From positions 62,001-126,000 of the forward strand of contig LJHW01000026.1 of NCBI GenBank assembly GCA_001295865.1: a stretch of 64,000 nucleotides of DNA, written 5' to 3'. Of this stretch, positions 18,903-27,161 are shown one piece after another (the stretch's first letter is position 1; every line of letters begins with the position of its first letter). The stretch comes from a beta proteobacterium AAP65 (GTDB taxonomy: Bacteria > Pseudomonadota > Gammaproteobacteria > Burkholderiales > Burkholderiaceae_C). The translations under genes were made by a program, and so were the position numbers. The notes below the pieces were generated by a model. That model was not told where the DNA came from and did no database searches. It was given only the letters and a program-made list of their open reading frames with translations.

Positions 18903-18922
18903 ATTTCTGTCAAGACAGAAAT
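18903..18922. promoter_or_regulatory. Operator for the DCC operon (20-bp palindrome)
   Basis: ATTTCTGTCAAGACAGAAAT is a perfect inverted repeat with 9-base arms and a 2-base centre, 27 bases upstream of the DCC start. Read on the minus strand it contains a consensus -35 hexamer (TTGACA, 18913-18908). A clear -10 is not visible. The same core occurs at 19544-19565 in front of the GbsR-type gene. Confidence 0.85.
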
Positions 18923-18930
18923 GAATGCGC

Positions 18931-18956
18931 AAAAAAAGGGGTCAAGGTTTGGCCCC
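18931..18956 (-). terminator. Rho-independent terminator of the GbsR-type gene
   Basis: On the minus strand a stem of GGGG/CCCC plus CAA/TTG (one internal mismatch, 3-base loop) is followed directly by seven T (complement of 18931-18937). The hairpin includes the stop codon (18942-18944) of the regulator gene. It therefore separates regulator transcription from the DCC operon downstream. Confidence 0.75.
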
Positions 18957-19520
18957 ACCGCGCAGCAGGCTCTGGATCTTCACGCCCAGCTTCATGATCT
19001 TCACCAGCGTTTCCGGGGGCAGGCGCAGCATCTCGTCCACCCACACCGAGGTGGTTTCCATCAGCACCAGCGTTTCGTTGATGCGCTGGCGGCTCACGGC
19101 GCTTTCGCGGGCCAGCTCCGGGTGCGCCAGGCACTCGCGCAGGGCCACGATGGTGGGGTCGAACTCACGCTGCTTGCGGCCGCGCACGATGGTGCGCAGC
19201 AGGTCCCACACGTCGCCAGAGGTCTCGAAGTGATCGCGCCGGTCTCCCAGCAGATGCACGACCTTCACCAGGCCCCAGCCCTGCAGCTCGCGCAGCGAGT
19301 TGCTGACGTTGGAGCGCGCCACACCGAGCTGTTCGCACAGCTCGTCGGCGTTCATGGGCCGGCCGGTGACGAACAAGAGCGCGTGGATCTGCGACATCGT
19401 GCGGTTCACGCCCCAGCGCGAGCCCATCTCGCCCCAGTGCAGCACGAAGCGTTCGGTCACCGCGGGCAGGCGGGGTGCGGCGGGCGCTTCGTGCTGGGGG
19501 CTGCTGTTCGGGGTGTCCAT
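18942..19520 (-). CDS. GbsR/MarR family transcriptional regulator
   Basis: The 192-residue protein contains a winged helix-turn-helix of the GbsR type: ERFVLHWGEMGSRWGVNRTMSQIHALLFVTG at about 24-54, and NADELCEQLGVARSNVSNSLRELQGWGLVKVVHLLGDRRDHFE at about 58-100. A helical C-terminal part probably dimerises (SRQRINETLVLMETTSVWVDEML). The family senses small ligands or stress; the inducer here is unknown. The promoter shows TTGACA (19555-19550) and TATCTT (19533-19528) with a 16-base spacer. This predicts a start of transcription at or next to the ATG, so the mRNA may be leaderless. No ribosome-binding site is visible. The operator overlaps the -35. Confidence 0.88.
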   Translation of the reverse strand: MDTPNSSPQHEAPAAPRLPAVTERFVLHWGEMGSRWGVNRTMSQIHALLFVTGRPMNADELCEQLGVARSNVSNSLRELQGWGLVKVVHLLGDRRDHFETSGDVWDLLRTIVRGRKQREFDPTIVALRECLAHPELARESAVSRQRINETLVLMETTSVWVDEMLRLPPETLVKIMKLGVKIQSLLRGGAKP

Positions 19521-19527
19521 GGGGCGG

Positions 19528-19555
19528 AAGATACGCCTTCCTTAATTTCTGTCAA
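19528..19555 (-). promoter_or_regulatory. Promoter of the GbsR-type gene
   Basis: Consensus -35 TTGACA (complement of 19550-19555) and -10 TATCTT (complement of 19528-19533) are separated by 16 bases. The -35 lies inside the palindrome 19544-19565, so binding of the regulator would exclude RNA polymerase. The predicted transcript starts within a few bases of the ATG at 19520. Confidence 0.6.
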
Positions 19556-19565
19556 GACAGAAATT
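19544..19565. promoter_or_regulatory. Autoregulatory operator (22-bp palindrome)
   Basis: AATTTCTGTC (19544-19553) and GACAGAAATT (19556-19565) are perfect inverted arms around AA. The central 20 bases equal the site at 18903-18922 exactly. It lies 24 bases upstream of the regulator's ATG and overlaps its -35 box. Confidence 0.88.
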
Positions 19566-19614
19566 GCGTTGGCAGCTTCGCTGCGCCTGGCGGCCGCCAG
19601 GCTGCGGGACCACC

Positions 19615-20994
19615 TCACTCCGCGCGGTAACGCAGCAGCGCCTGCCCGGTGCGGCTTTGTGCGTCGAAACGCGCGTAGACCGTGGCCACGCCGGCGCCCA
19701 GCACCAGCTCACCGCCATGCCGGCCATCAGCCCGTGCGGGCAGCTGGGTGTAGGTCTGGTTGCCGTGGATGAGGAAGACCTCCACCGCCTCGGGCACCCG
19801 CAGATCAAAGCGCACCGGCTGGGTCGCGGGCAGCACGCCTTGCAGGGGCGCTTGCAATTCCACCTCGCGCTGGCCGTACTCGCGGAATGTGGTCGCGAAT
19901 CCCTGCGCGTAGGGCCCCGGGCCGGTGAGGGCCACGCGGTATTCGAGCAGCTGCTCCAGCACCGTGTCGGCCGGCTGGCGCGGCGCAAACACCGTCAGCT
20001 CGTACGCGCCGGCTTCGGGCGCGGCCACCAGCAGGCGCGGGCCTTCGGGGCCGCGCTGCAGCAGCGTCCAGGCGCCTTCGAGGCGGCGGCCGTCGCGGGC
20101 CATGTAGGCCGTGAGGTGCTGCACTGCCGGGCCGAAATCGAAGGCCAGCGGCGCCGTGCCGCCGCCCTGCGCACGCTCGCGGTGGGCGCGCACGTCGAAG
20201 GCGAAAGCGCCGATGTCGGGGCGGATCTTGGCCAGCGCAAGGAAGCGGCCGAAGTCCATGGGCTCACGCTGCAGCTGCCAGCGTGTTTCGGCCGGAAAGT
20301 GGCTGGTGCTGAAGTACTCGGGGTCGGCCAGGAAGTAGCGGAAGCCCTTGTCGTTGCGCACGAACTGGCGCGTGCTGGCGTTGACGCTGCCGGCGTCCCA
20401 GGTGGCGTCCATCAGGTACCAGCGGCCGCCCAGCTGCACGGCGTTCCAGGCGTGGTTGGTCTGTGCGGGCATGCGGCTGCCGTCGCTGTGGCTCAGGCCC
20501 TTGCCATAACCCACCACCTTCTCCAGCTTCAGGCCGACGGCGCGGGCCATCACCTGCAGCAGCTCGGCGTAACCGTCGCACACCGCCTGGCCGCGGCTGA
20601 AGGCGTTGGCCGAACCGGCAGCGTTGCGCAGGTCGCCAGCGAAGTAGGCGGCCGTGTCGTAGCGGATGTGCCGTGTCACCCAGCGGTACAGCGCGTAGAG
20701 CTTTTCGACGTCTTGCGTCAGCCCTTCGGTGAGCGCCAGCGCCAGGGCCTCGGGCGTGGCGTGGTGGCCCGGCGGCGTGGCTTCGGCGCGCGCGTCGATC
20801 AGCGGGGCGGTGGCCGGCCAGCGCGGCGAGGCCGGCGCGCTGGCCGGCAGGGCGACAGGTTTGGCGCGTGCGCCCTGCGCCTGCAGCGTGGCGCTCGGCA
20901 GCAGGCCCGCGAACAGCAGCAGGCCGGCGTTCAGGCAGAGCCTGCGCCAGTGGCGGTGGGGTGTCTGCACGTGGGCGGGCAGGGCGCGGCGCAT
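19615..20994 (-). CDS. Secreted transglutaminase-like cysteine peptidase
   Basis: This 459-residue protein has an N-terminal signal (LCLNAGLLLFAGLLPSATLQAQ). The transglutaminase-like core covers about 85-205. The catalytic triad is visible as Cys139 (RGQAVCDGYAEL), His181 (TNHAWNAVQ) and Asp196 (WYLMDATWD). This is the arrangement of kyphoscoliosis-peptidase-like (KyphosC/cyk3-type) bacterial proteins, which cleave or cross-link proteins outside the cytosol. The remaining 250 residues are predicted all-beta, perhaps two Ig-like domains (LLVAAPEAGAYELTVFAPRQ and QPVRFDLRVPEAVEVFLIHG). The gene stands 34 bases after the AraC gene on the same strand. Confidence 0.85.
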   Translation of the reverse strand: MRRALPAHVQTPHRHWRRLCLNAGLLLFAGLLPSATLQAQGARAKPVALPASAPASPRWPATAPLIDARAEATPPGHHATPEALALALTEGLTQDVEKLYALYRWVTRHIRYDTAAYFAGDLRNAAGSANAFSRGQAVCDGYAELLQVMARAVGLKLEKVVGYGKGLSHSDGSRMPAQTNHAWNAVQLGGRWYLMDATWDAGSVNASTRQFVRNDKGFRYFLADPEYFSTSHFPAETRWQLQREPMDFGRFLALAKIRPDIGAFAFDVRAHRERAQGGGTAPLAFDFGPAVQHLTAYMARDGRRLEGAWTLLQRGPEGPRLLVAAPEAGAYELTVFAPRQPADTVLEQLLEYRVALTGPGPYAQGFATTFREYGQREVELQAPLQGVLPATQPVRFDLRVPEAVEVFLIHGNQTYTQLPARADGRHGGELVLGAGVATVYARFDAQSRTGQALLRYRAE

Positions 20995-21027
20995 CGCCGG
21001 ATTCTGCGCCCCGCGAAGCGCGCCGGC

Positions 21028-22020
21028 TCAGGCCCCCGCGGTCTGCGGCGGGGCCCGGCGCAGCTGGCTGATGTCGCGCGCCGGCGGCGCGCCGAAATGG
21101 CGGCTGTACTCGCGGCTGAACTGCGAAGGGCTTTCGTAGCCCACGCGGTAGGCGGCGGTGGCGGCATCGAGGTCGTCCATCAGCATCAGCCGGCGCGCTT
21201 CGGTCAGGCGGATCTGCTTCTGGTATTGCAGCGGGCTCATCGCCGTCAGCGCCTTGAACTGGTGGTGGAAGGTCGACACCGCCATGCGCACCTCACGCGC
21301 CAGCTCTTCCACGCGCAGCGGCTCGGCGTAGTGGCGCTTCAGCCAGTCGATGGCGCGTGCGATCTGCTGCCCCTGGCTGCCCACCGCAGCGATCTGCCGC
21401 AGCCGGTGGCCCTGCTCGCCCACCAGCAGCCGGTAGTGGATCTCGCGCAGCACCAGCGGCGCCAGCACGGGGGCGTGCGCGGGTTGCTCGGCGATGTCGA
21501 GCAGGCGGTCGAAGGCCTGCAGCAGCGGCAGGCTGAGCGCGCCCGTGCCCATGGCGCGGTGCTCGTCGGCGGCATGCGGGCCGAGGTGCGGCGTCGGCGG
21601 CACGGGTGGCACGGTGCCGCTGAGCAGCAGCGTGGCGACCTCGCGCAGGTCGAGCTTCAAAGCCATGGCCAGGTAGGGCCGCGCGGGGCTGGCCTCCAGG
21701 ATGGTGGCCACCGTGGGCAGGTCGAGTGAGGTGACGAGGTAACGCGTGCTGTCGTAGACCAGGGTGTCGCTGCCCAGCACGACGCGTTTGCTGCCTTGCA
21801 CGATCAGCGCCACGCAGGGCTCGTACACCGCGCAGACGCTGCCTTGCAGCTGGTCGGCGCGGTAGCAGATCAGGCTGGGCAGGGCCGGCAGCGTGTGCAC
21901 ACCTTCGGCCGGTGCGTGGCCCAGCAGGCGGGCGGCCAGCGCGGCGCGCGCGGTGTCCAGCGCCGGCGCGGGCGTGCCTGCGGGTGCTGACGGAAGGGTG
22001 GGGGCTGTCATGGCCGGCAT
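21028..22020 (-). CDS. AraC family transcriptional regulator (AraC_N type)
   Basis: ATG 22020 (MPAMTAPTLPSAP) gives 330 residues; ATG 22011 is an alternative. The N-terminal domain is of the AraC_N/cupin kind: PSLICYRADQLQGSVCAVYEPCVALIVQGSKRVVLG at about 50-85, then YDSTRYLVTSLDLPTVATI. The C-terminal pair of helix-turn-helices is standard: LRVEELAREVRMAVSTFHHQFKALTAMSPLQYQK and YRVGYESPSQFSREYSRHFG. It is divergent from the IorAB-like genes, 175 bases apart, so it probably controls them in response to an aldehyde or N-heterocycle. This is inference from position. Confidence 0.9.
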   Translation of the reverse strand: MPAMTAPTLPSAPAGTPAPALDTARAALAARLLGHAPAEGVHTLPALPSLICYRADQLQGSVCAVYEPCVALIVQGSKRVVLGSDTLVYDSTRYLVTSLDLPTVATILEASPARPYLAMALKLDLREVATLLLSGTVPPVPPTPHLGPHAADEHRAMGTGALSLPLLQAFDRLLDIAEQPAHAPVLAPLVLREIHYRLLVGEQGHRLRQIAAVGSQGQQIARAIDWLKRHYAEPLRVEELAREVRMAVSTFHHQFKALTAMSPLQYQKQIRLTEARRLMLMDDLDAATAAYRVGYESPSQFSREYSRHFGAPPARDISQLRRAPPQTAGA

Positions 22021-22195
22021 GCTAGCCAAGGCCTGCCGCCAGAAACGGGCGCGCGGCAGGATCGGGCAAGCAAAGCGCACTTTCAGGCTAACGCCGGGCG
22101 GCCGGCGGGCGCCACACTCCCGTGCCGCCGGGCTCCAGGCCGGGCGCCGCACTTCGCCCCACCGCCTCAAGATCTGGAAAGCCCCCAACACCGCC

Positions 22196-22678
22196 ATGAA
22201 CACCTTGAACGTGAACGGCCGCAACCAGGCCCTGGATGCCGACCCCGGCACGCCCATCCTCTGGGCCCTGCGTGACAACCTCGGCCTCACCGGCACCAAG
22301 TTCGGCTGCGGCGTGGCGCAGTGCGGCGCCTGCACCGTGCACCTGAACGGCCAGGCCATCCGCTCCTGCGTGACGCCGATCTCGGCCGCCGCGGGCCAGA
22401 AGATCACCACCATCGAGGCCGTGACCGCCGGGCAAGACCGCGTCGGCAAGGCCGTGCATGCCGCCTGGGTGAAACACGACGTGGCCCAGTGCGGCTACTG
22501 CCAGAGCGGCCAGATCATGAGCGCCACGGCCTTCCTGAAGGGCCTGCAGAAATCGCAACCAGGCAAACAGCCCACCGCCGCCGAGATCGACGCCGCCATG
22601 GCCGGCAACATCTGCCGCTGTGGCACCTATGCCCGCATCCGCGCTGCCGTGGCCGATGCCGCGCGCGCCCTGGCCTGA
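22196..22678 (+). CDS. (2Fe-2S) subunit of a molybdenum hydroxylase (IorA-like)
   Basis: ATG 22196 gives 160 residues carrying both [2Fe-2S] clusters of the xanthine-oxidase family small subunit. The plant-type cluster is KFGCGVAQCGACTVHLNGQ with the fourth Cys in AIRSC. The second is CGYCQSGQIMSA plus NICRCGTYARIR. It passes electrons from the molybdopterin subunit encoded 10 bases downstream. The arrangement, small subunit then large subunit with no FAD subunit, is that of isoquinoline 1-oxidoreductase or membrane-linked aldehyde dehydrogenase. The export signal is on the partner, so the subunit is presumably co-exported. Confidence 0.93.
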   Translation: MNTLNVNGRNQALDADPGTPILWALRDNLGLTGTKFGCGVAQCGACTVHLNGQAIRSCVTPISAAAGQKITTIEAVTAGQDRVGKAVHAAWVKHDVAQCGYCQSGQIMSATAFLKGLQKSQPGKQPTAAEIDAAMAGNICRCGTYARIRAAVADAARALA

Positions 22679-22688
22679 AGGAGCCGAC

Positions 22689-24947
22689 ATGCTGCCCCAC
22701 TACACCCCCACCCCCGACGAACTGCCGCGCGCGCTGCAGAAGATGCTGCAGCGCGATGACGATGCCGCCACCAGCGCGGCGCTGCCGCGCCGCAGCTTCC
22801 TGAAGCTGGCCGGCGCCGGCACGCTGGGCGGCTTTGCGCTCGGCGCCTTCCCGGCCGCTGCGCTGGCCCAGGGCGCGCCCGCCGCGGCCGCCGGCCTGAA
22901 GCCGACACAGCAGCCGCTGGCCTTCGTGCAGATCGCCAAGAACGGCGAAGTCACCGTGGTCATCAACCGGCTCGATTTCGGGCAAGGCGTGCAGACCGCG
23001 CTGCCCATGATCCTGGCCGAAGAACTCGATGCCGACTGGGCCCTGGTGCGCAGCCGCCACGGCAGCAACGACGGTGCCTACGCCGACCCGCTGTGGGGCA
23101 TGCACCTCACCGGCGGCAGCACCGCCATCAAGCACAGCTACACGCAGTACCGCGAGCTCGGCGCCCGCGCGCGCGCGATGCTGGTGAGCGCCGCCGCCAC
23201 GCAATGGAAGCTGGAGCCCGCGGCGCTGCGCACGCAGGCCGGCTTCGTGATCGCGCGCGACGGTCGCAAGCTGGGCTACGGCGCGCTGGCCGAAGCCGCG
23301 ATGGCGCTGCCGGTGCCCGAGCAGGTGACCCTGAAAGACCCGAAGAACTTCCGCATCATCGGCAAGGCCACGGGCCGGCTCGACGCCAAGGCCAAGAGCA
23401 GCGGCCAGCAGCGCTTCGGCATCGACATGGCGCTGCCCGGCCAGCTGACGGCGCTGGTGGCGCGCCCGCCGGTTTTCGGCGCGAAGCTGGCTTCGGTGGA
23501 CGACAGCGCGGCGCGCGCCATCCCCGGCGTGAAGGCCGTGCTGCGTGTGCCGCTGGACCGCGGTGCCGAAGGCGTGGCCGTGGTGGCCACCGGCTACTGG
23601 CCGGCGCGCCAGGGCCGCGAGGCGCTGAAGCTGCAGTGGGCCACCGATGCGGTGGAGAAGGTCGACAGCGTCAAGCAGCTGGCCGCTTACCGTGAACTGG
23701 CCGCGAAGCCCGGCGCGCGCCACTTCGACGCCGACATGGCGCCGCTTGCCGCTGCGCCTTTGAAGATCGAAGCCGAGTTCGTCTTCCCTTATCTCGCGCA
23801 CGCGCCGATGGAGCCGCTGAACTGCACGGTGCAGATCGGTGCCGACGGGGCCCAGCTGTGGGTCGGCTCGCAGATGCCGGGCCTGGACGGCATGGCCGCC
23901 GCCGGCGTGCTGGGCCTCAAGCCCGAGCAGGTGAAGGTGCACGTGCAGATGGCCGGTGGCGGCTTCGGCCGCCGCGCCATCCCCAGCAGCGATTACGTGG
24001 TGGAGGCCTGCGGCATCGCCAAGGCCGCACGCGCGGCCGGCCTGAACGCGCCGGTGCGCACGGTGTGGAGCCGGGAAGACGACATCGCCGGCGGTTACTA
24101 CCGCCCCATGCACCTGCACACCGCACGCATCGGTTTCGATGCGCAGGGCCAGGTGCTGGCCTGGGACCACAGCATCGTGGGCCAGTCCATCGTCACCGGC
24201 TCGCCTTTTGAAGGCGGCATGGTGAAAAACGGTGTCGACCAGACCGCGGTGGAAGGCATGCGCACGCCTTACCCGCTGCCCATGCGCCTGACCGTGCACC
24301 ACCCCAAGCAGAACGTGCCGGTGCTGTGGTGGCGCAGCGTGGGCAGCACGCACACGGCCTACGTGATGGAGACGCTGATCGACGACATCGCACGGGCCAC
24401 GAAACAAGACCCGGTGGCCTACCGCATGAAGCTCATCGGCGACAAGCACCCGCGCCACCGCGCCGCGCTGCAGCTGGCCGTGGACCAGAGCGGCTACGGC
24501 AAGAAGAAGCTGCCGGCCGGCCGCGCCTGGGGCGTGGCGGTGCACGAGAGCTTCGACAGCGTGGTGGCCTATGTGGTGGAAGCCTCGTTGACGGACGGTC
24601 AGCCGGTGCTGCACCGCGTGACGGCCGGTGTGCATTGCAACCTGGTGGTGAACCCCAAGACCGTGGAAGCCCAGGTGCAGGGCGCGGCCTTGATGGGCCT
24701 GGCCACCTGTCTGCCCGGCCACGCCATCACGCTGAAGGACGGCGTGGTGGAGCAGCGCAACTTCGGTGACTTCGCGCTGCCGCGCATCCACCAGATGCCG
24801 CAGATCAGCGTGCACACCGTGCCCAGCGCCGAGCCGCCCACCGGCATGGGCGAACCCGGCCTGCCGCCGCTGGCGCCGGCGTTTGCCAACGCGTTGGCGC
24901 AGCTGACGGGCAAGCCGCTGCGGCAGCTGCCTTTCCAGCTGGCTTGA
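22689..24947 (+). CDS. Molybdopterin-binding subunit of a xanthine-dehydrogenase-family enzyme (IorB-like)
   Basis: ATG 22689, with GGAG before it, gives 752 residues. A Tat signal is present at about 37-65 (PRRSFLKLAGAGTLGG), so the folded holoenzyme is exported. Molybdopterin-binding segments include AGGGFGRRAIPSSDY at about 420 and the C-terminal PTGMGEPGLPPLAPAFANA, whose Glu matches the catalytic Glu of the family. The repeated half-domain layout (MVLAEELDADWA-type, VWSREDDIAGGYYRP) fits IorB/aldehyde dehydrogenase large subunits; length is normal. It hydroxylates an aldehyde or N-heteroaromatic compound with water as oxygen donor. It needs molybdate from the modABC system of this window. 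Confidence 0.93.
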   Translation: MLPHYTPTPDELPRALQKMLQRDDDAATSAALPRRSFLKLAGAGTLGGFALGAFPAAALAQGAPAAAAGLKPTQQPLAFVQIAKNGEVTVVINRLDFGQGVQTALPMILAEELDADWALVRSRHGSNDGAYADPLWGMHLTGGSTAIKHSYTQYRELGARARAMLVSAAATQWKLEPAALRTQAGFVIARDGRKLGYGALAEAAMALPVPEQVTLKDPKNFRIIGKATGRLDAKAKSSGQQRFGIDMALPGQLTALVARPPVFGAKLASVDDSAARAIPGVKAVLRVPLDRGAEGVAVVATGYWPARQGREALKLQWATDAVEKVDSVKQLAAYRELAAKPGARHFDADMAPLAAAPLKIEAEFVFPYLAHAPMEPLNCTVQIGADGAQLWVGSQMPGLDGMAAAGVLGLKPEQVKVHVQMAGGGFGRRAIPSSDYVVEACGIAKAARAAGLNAPVRTVWSREDDIAGGYYRPMHLHTARIGFDAQGQVLAWDHSIVGQSIVTGSPFEGGMVKNGVDQTAVEGMRTPYPLPMRLTVHHPKQNVPVLWWRSVGSTHTAYVMETLIDDIARATKQDPVAYRMKLIGDKHPRHRAALQLAVDQSGYGKKKLPAGRAWGVAVHESFDSVVAYVVEASLTDGQPVLHRVTAGVHCNLVVNPKTVEAQVQGAALMGLATCLPGHAITLKDGVVEQRNFGDFALPRIHQMPQISVHTVPSAEPPTGMGEPGLPPLAPAFANALAQLTGKPLRQLPFQLA

Positions 24948-24974
24948 TCGACAGCGTGCCGCGCGGGCTGGGCC

Positions 24975-25871
24975 TCAGCCTGCGCGGGCCCGCTGCCACT
25001 GCCGCCAGCGCGGCCACAGCAAGTTCAGCGCCAGCGCGCCCAGCACCAGGGCGGCGGCCAGCAGCTTCCAGGCGGGCAGCGGCTCGCCCAGCCACCAGGC
25101 CGCGCTGGTGAGGCCGAACACCGGCACCAGCAACGCCATGGGCGTGATGGTCGCGGCCGGGTGGCGCGCCAGCAGCCAGCCCCAGGCGGCATAGCCGAAG
25201 AGCGTGTTGCCCACGGCCTGCCACAGCACCGCGCCCCAGGCCACGGCATCGGCCTGGGTCAGCGCCTGGCCGATGCGTGCCGGACCTTCGAGCAGCAGCG
25301 ACATCAGCAGCAGCGGGGGTATCGCAAAGGCGCTGGCCCACACCACGTAGGCCAGCATGTCCACACGGCCGGCTGCGCGGCTGGTCATGTTGCCGGCGGC
25401 CCAGCTGAAGGCAGCCATCAGCACCAGCGCAAGGCCGAGCACCGTGGTGCTGCCATCCGTGTGCGTGGCGATGATGCCCAGGCCCACCGCCGCGACAGCC
25501 AGCGCCACCCACTGCACCGGCTGCAGTTTTTCACCGGCGCTGCGCATGGCCAGGCCGATGGTGAAGAAGACCTGCGTCTGGATGACCAGCGAGGCCAGCC
25601 CGGGCGAGATGTGGCCGTTCATCGCGATGAAGAGCAGCCCGAACTGGCCGGCGCCGATGAGCACGCCGTAGGTGGCCAGGTTGCGCCAGGGCACCGCCGG
25701 CCGGCGCAGGAAGAACACGGCGGGCAGCAGGGCAAAGGTGTAGCGCAGCGTGGCCAGCAGCAGCGGCGGCAGCTGCGCGAGCGCGAGCTTGATGACGACG
25801 AAGTTGCTGCCCCAGATGGCCACCACCGCGACGGCCAGCAAAAAGTGGCGCCAGGGGAGGGAGACGGGCAT
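24975..25871 (-). CDS. EamA/DMT family transporter
   Basis: ATG 25871 (MPVSLPWRHFLLAVAVVAIWGSNFVVIK) gives 298 residues with ten hydrophobic segments in two EamA repeats; the second starts near LGLALVLMAAFSWAAGN. The conserved ends PMALLVPVFGLTSAAWWLGEPLPAWKLLAAALVLGALALN are typical. EamA proteins export amino acids or metabolites across the inner membrane. Substrate unknown. It is convergent with the molybdoenzyme genes and divergent from the recombinase gene. Confidence 0.9.
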   Translation of the reverse strand: MPVSLPWRHFLLAVAVVAIWGSNFVVIKLALAQLPPLLLATLRYTFALLPAVFFLRRPAVPWRNLATYGVLIGAGQFGLLFIAMNGHISPGLASLVIQTQVFFTIGLAMRSAGEKLQPVQWVALAVAAVGLGIIATHTDGSTTVLGLALVLMAAFSWAAGNMTSRAAGRVDMLAYVVWASAFAIPPLLLMSLLLEGPARIGQALTQADAVAWGAVLWQAVGNTLFGYAAWGWLLARHPAATITPMALLVPVFGLTSAAWWLGEPLPAWKLLAAALVLGALALNLLWPRWRQWQRARAG

Positions 25872-25936
25872 GGGCGGATTCTCGCTGCCGGGCAGCGGGC
25901 CGATGTTTCGAACGTACGGTGTCGCTGACACAGCAG

Positions 25937-26048
25937 AAAATGAACTAACGCCAATCTCGAAAGGAGACCCTCCGCCTGGGGGCGTGGTGGTGTGCTGATG
26001 CGGCGAGTCGTAAGTGGGTAAGCTTCGTCAATGGCGTTAGTTCATTTT
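25937..26048. repeat. 17-bp perfect inverted repeat next to recombinase gene
   Basis: AAAATGAACTAACGCCA (25937-25953) and its exact complement TGGCGTTAGTTCATTTT (26032-26048) enclose 78 bases. The arms are AT-rich against a 70% GC background, and the right arm ends 10 bases before the recombinase GTG start. The inner part contains AAGGAG and no gene of note. It could be a recombination site, a MITE-like remnant (no target duplication is visible) or a long regulatory hairpin. Confidence 0.85.
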
Positions 26049-26058
26049 TAAGGTCGTC

Positions 26059-27087
26059 GTGACTTCAACCGCTGCCCGTTGGGCCGACTACCAATCGGCC
26101 TTCACCCGCTGGCTGGCCGAGGCCCGCCAGGCCGGCCGCATCCGCCGTGCCACCACGGCCCAGGTCTACCAGCACATGTGGGAAGCTCTGGCCACCTGGG
26201 CCGTGGGGCAGGGCATCGCGCTGCCACGCCTGCAGGCCACCGATCTCGACGCGTACTTGCAAAGCCGCAGCGGCGCCGCAGAGGCGCTCACGCCGCGCTA
26301 CGCCTGGCGCCTGCTGGCGCTGGTCGACCGTGTGCTGGCCAGCCACGCACGCCAGCGGCAACGCAGCCGCAACACGGCCGTGCCCGCCTTGCTGGACACC
26401 CACGCCGACATCCGCCACGCCAATGCCGTGCAGCGCGACGACCTGCCCGCCTACCTGCTGCCGGCCGATGCCGCACGGCTGGTGGCCCACCTCTCGGCCC
26501 TCCGGCCGCGGCGGGGCAGCGCGGGACGTGGCGCGCTGCCGCCCTGGCAGGAAGTGCGCAACCGCGCCTCGGTTGCCTTGATGCTGGGCGCCGGCCTGGC
26601 CCCCGGCGAGGTCCGCAACTTGCGCTGCAGCGATGTGCTGCTGGACGCAGGCGCCGCCGCGGCACAGGCCGACAACGCGCCCGGCCTGCCCTGGAAGCTG
26701 CACGTGCCCAGCGACGGCCTCACGCCCGAACGCGAAACCCCGCTGGCCCCGTGGGCCGCCCAGGTGCTGCGCCACTGGCTGCAGGTGCGCCATGAAGCGG
26801 GTGTCACGGGGGCCGTCCTTTTTCCCAGCACGCGGCAAGGCGGCAAGGTCTGGAGCAAGGTTTCGCACTACCAGGCCACGGCCGCGGTCTTGTCGGCCGC
26901 CGGCATCGACACCGCGGGTGAAGGCAGCGCCAGTGGCGGCAGCTACCGCCTGCGCCACACCTTCGCCCTGCGCCAGCTGCGCCGCGGCACGGCCGAGGCC
27001 GAGCTCGAACGCTGGCTGGGCGTGAGCGACCCTTCGGTGATGGCGCGCTACCGGCGCATCCTGCTGCGTCCGCCCGCCATGGCCTGA
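26059..27087 (+). CDS. Tyrosine recombinase/integrase, atypical active site
   Basis: GTG 26059, with AAGG just before it, gives 342 residues. A SAM-like N-terminal domain (about 5-105) is followed by a phage-integrase catalytic domain. The C-terminal box reads YRLRHTFALRQLRRGTAEAELERWLGVSDPSVMARYRRIL. The second catalytic Arg (Arg299) and the Tyr nucleophile (Tyr331) are present. By eye, the first Arg position (GLR in XerC/D) is Ala181 in GAGLAPGEVRNL, the HxLRH histidine is Tyr296, and the LGH histidine is Val322. It may be inactive or belong to a divergent subfamily. The gene stands alone, preceded by the 17-bp inverted repeat. Confidence 0.8.
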   Translation: MTSTAARWADYQSAFTRWLAEARQAGRIRRATTAQVYQHMWEALATWAVGQGIALPRLQATDLDAYLQSRSGAAEALTPRYAWRLLALVDRVLASHARQRQRSRNTAVPALLDTHADIRHANAVQRDDLPAYLLPADAARLVAHLSALRPRRGSAGRGALPPWQEVRNRASVALMLGAGLAPGEVRNLRCSDVLLDAGAAAAQADNAPGLPWKLHVPSDGLTPERETPLAPWAAQVLRHWLQVRHEAGVTGAVLFPSTRQGGKVWSKVSHYQATAAVLSAAGIDTAGEGSASGGSYRLRHTFALRQLRRGTAEAELERWLGVSDPSVMARYRRILLRPPAMA

Positions 27088-27161
27088 GGGCTATCGCAGG
27101 GGCGTGTAACCATAGTGCCCGATCACCGACTCAGCCTGAGCCCCGGAACAAGCAGCCCCCC

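Noticed and set aside
19564..21729. 721-codon open frame on the plus strand
   Set aside because: Runs antisense through the transglutaminase and AraC genes, both of which have clear motifs; its own product has none.
22515..24815. 766-codon open frame on the minus strand
   Set aside because: Antisense of the molybdopterin-subunit gene, with His/Arg-rich shadow composition.
25937..26048. Integron attC site
   Set aside because: The arms do not contain the RYYYAAC/GTTRRRY core layout and there is no integron integrase or cassette array. Only the inverted-repeat geometry is reminiscent.
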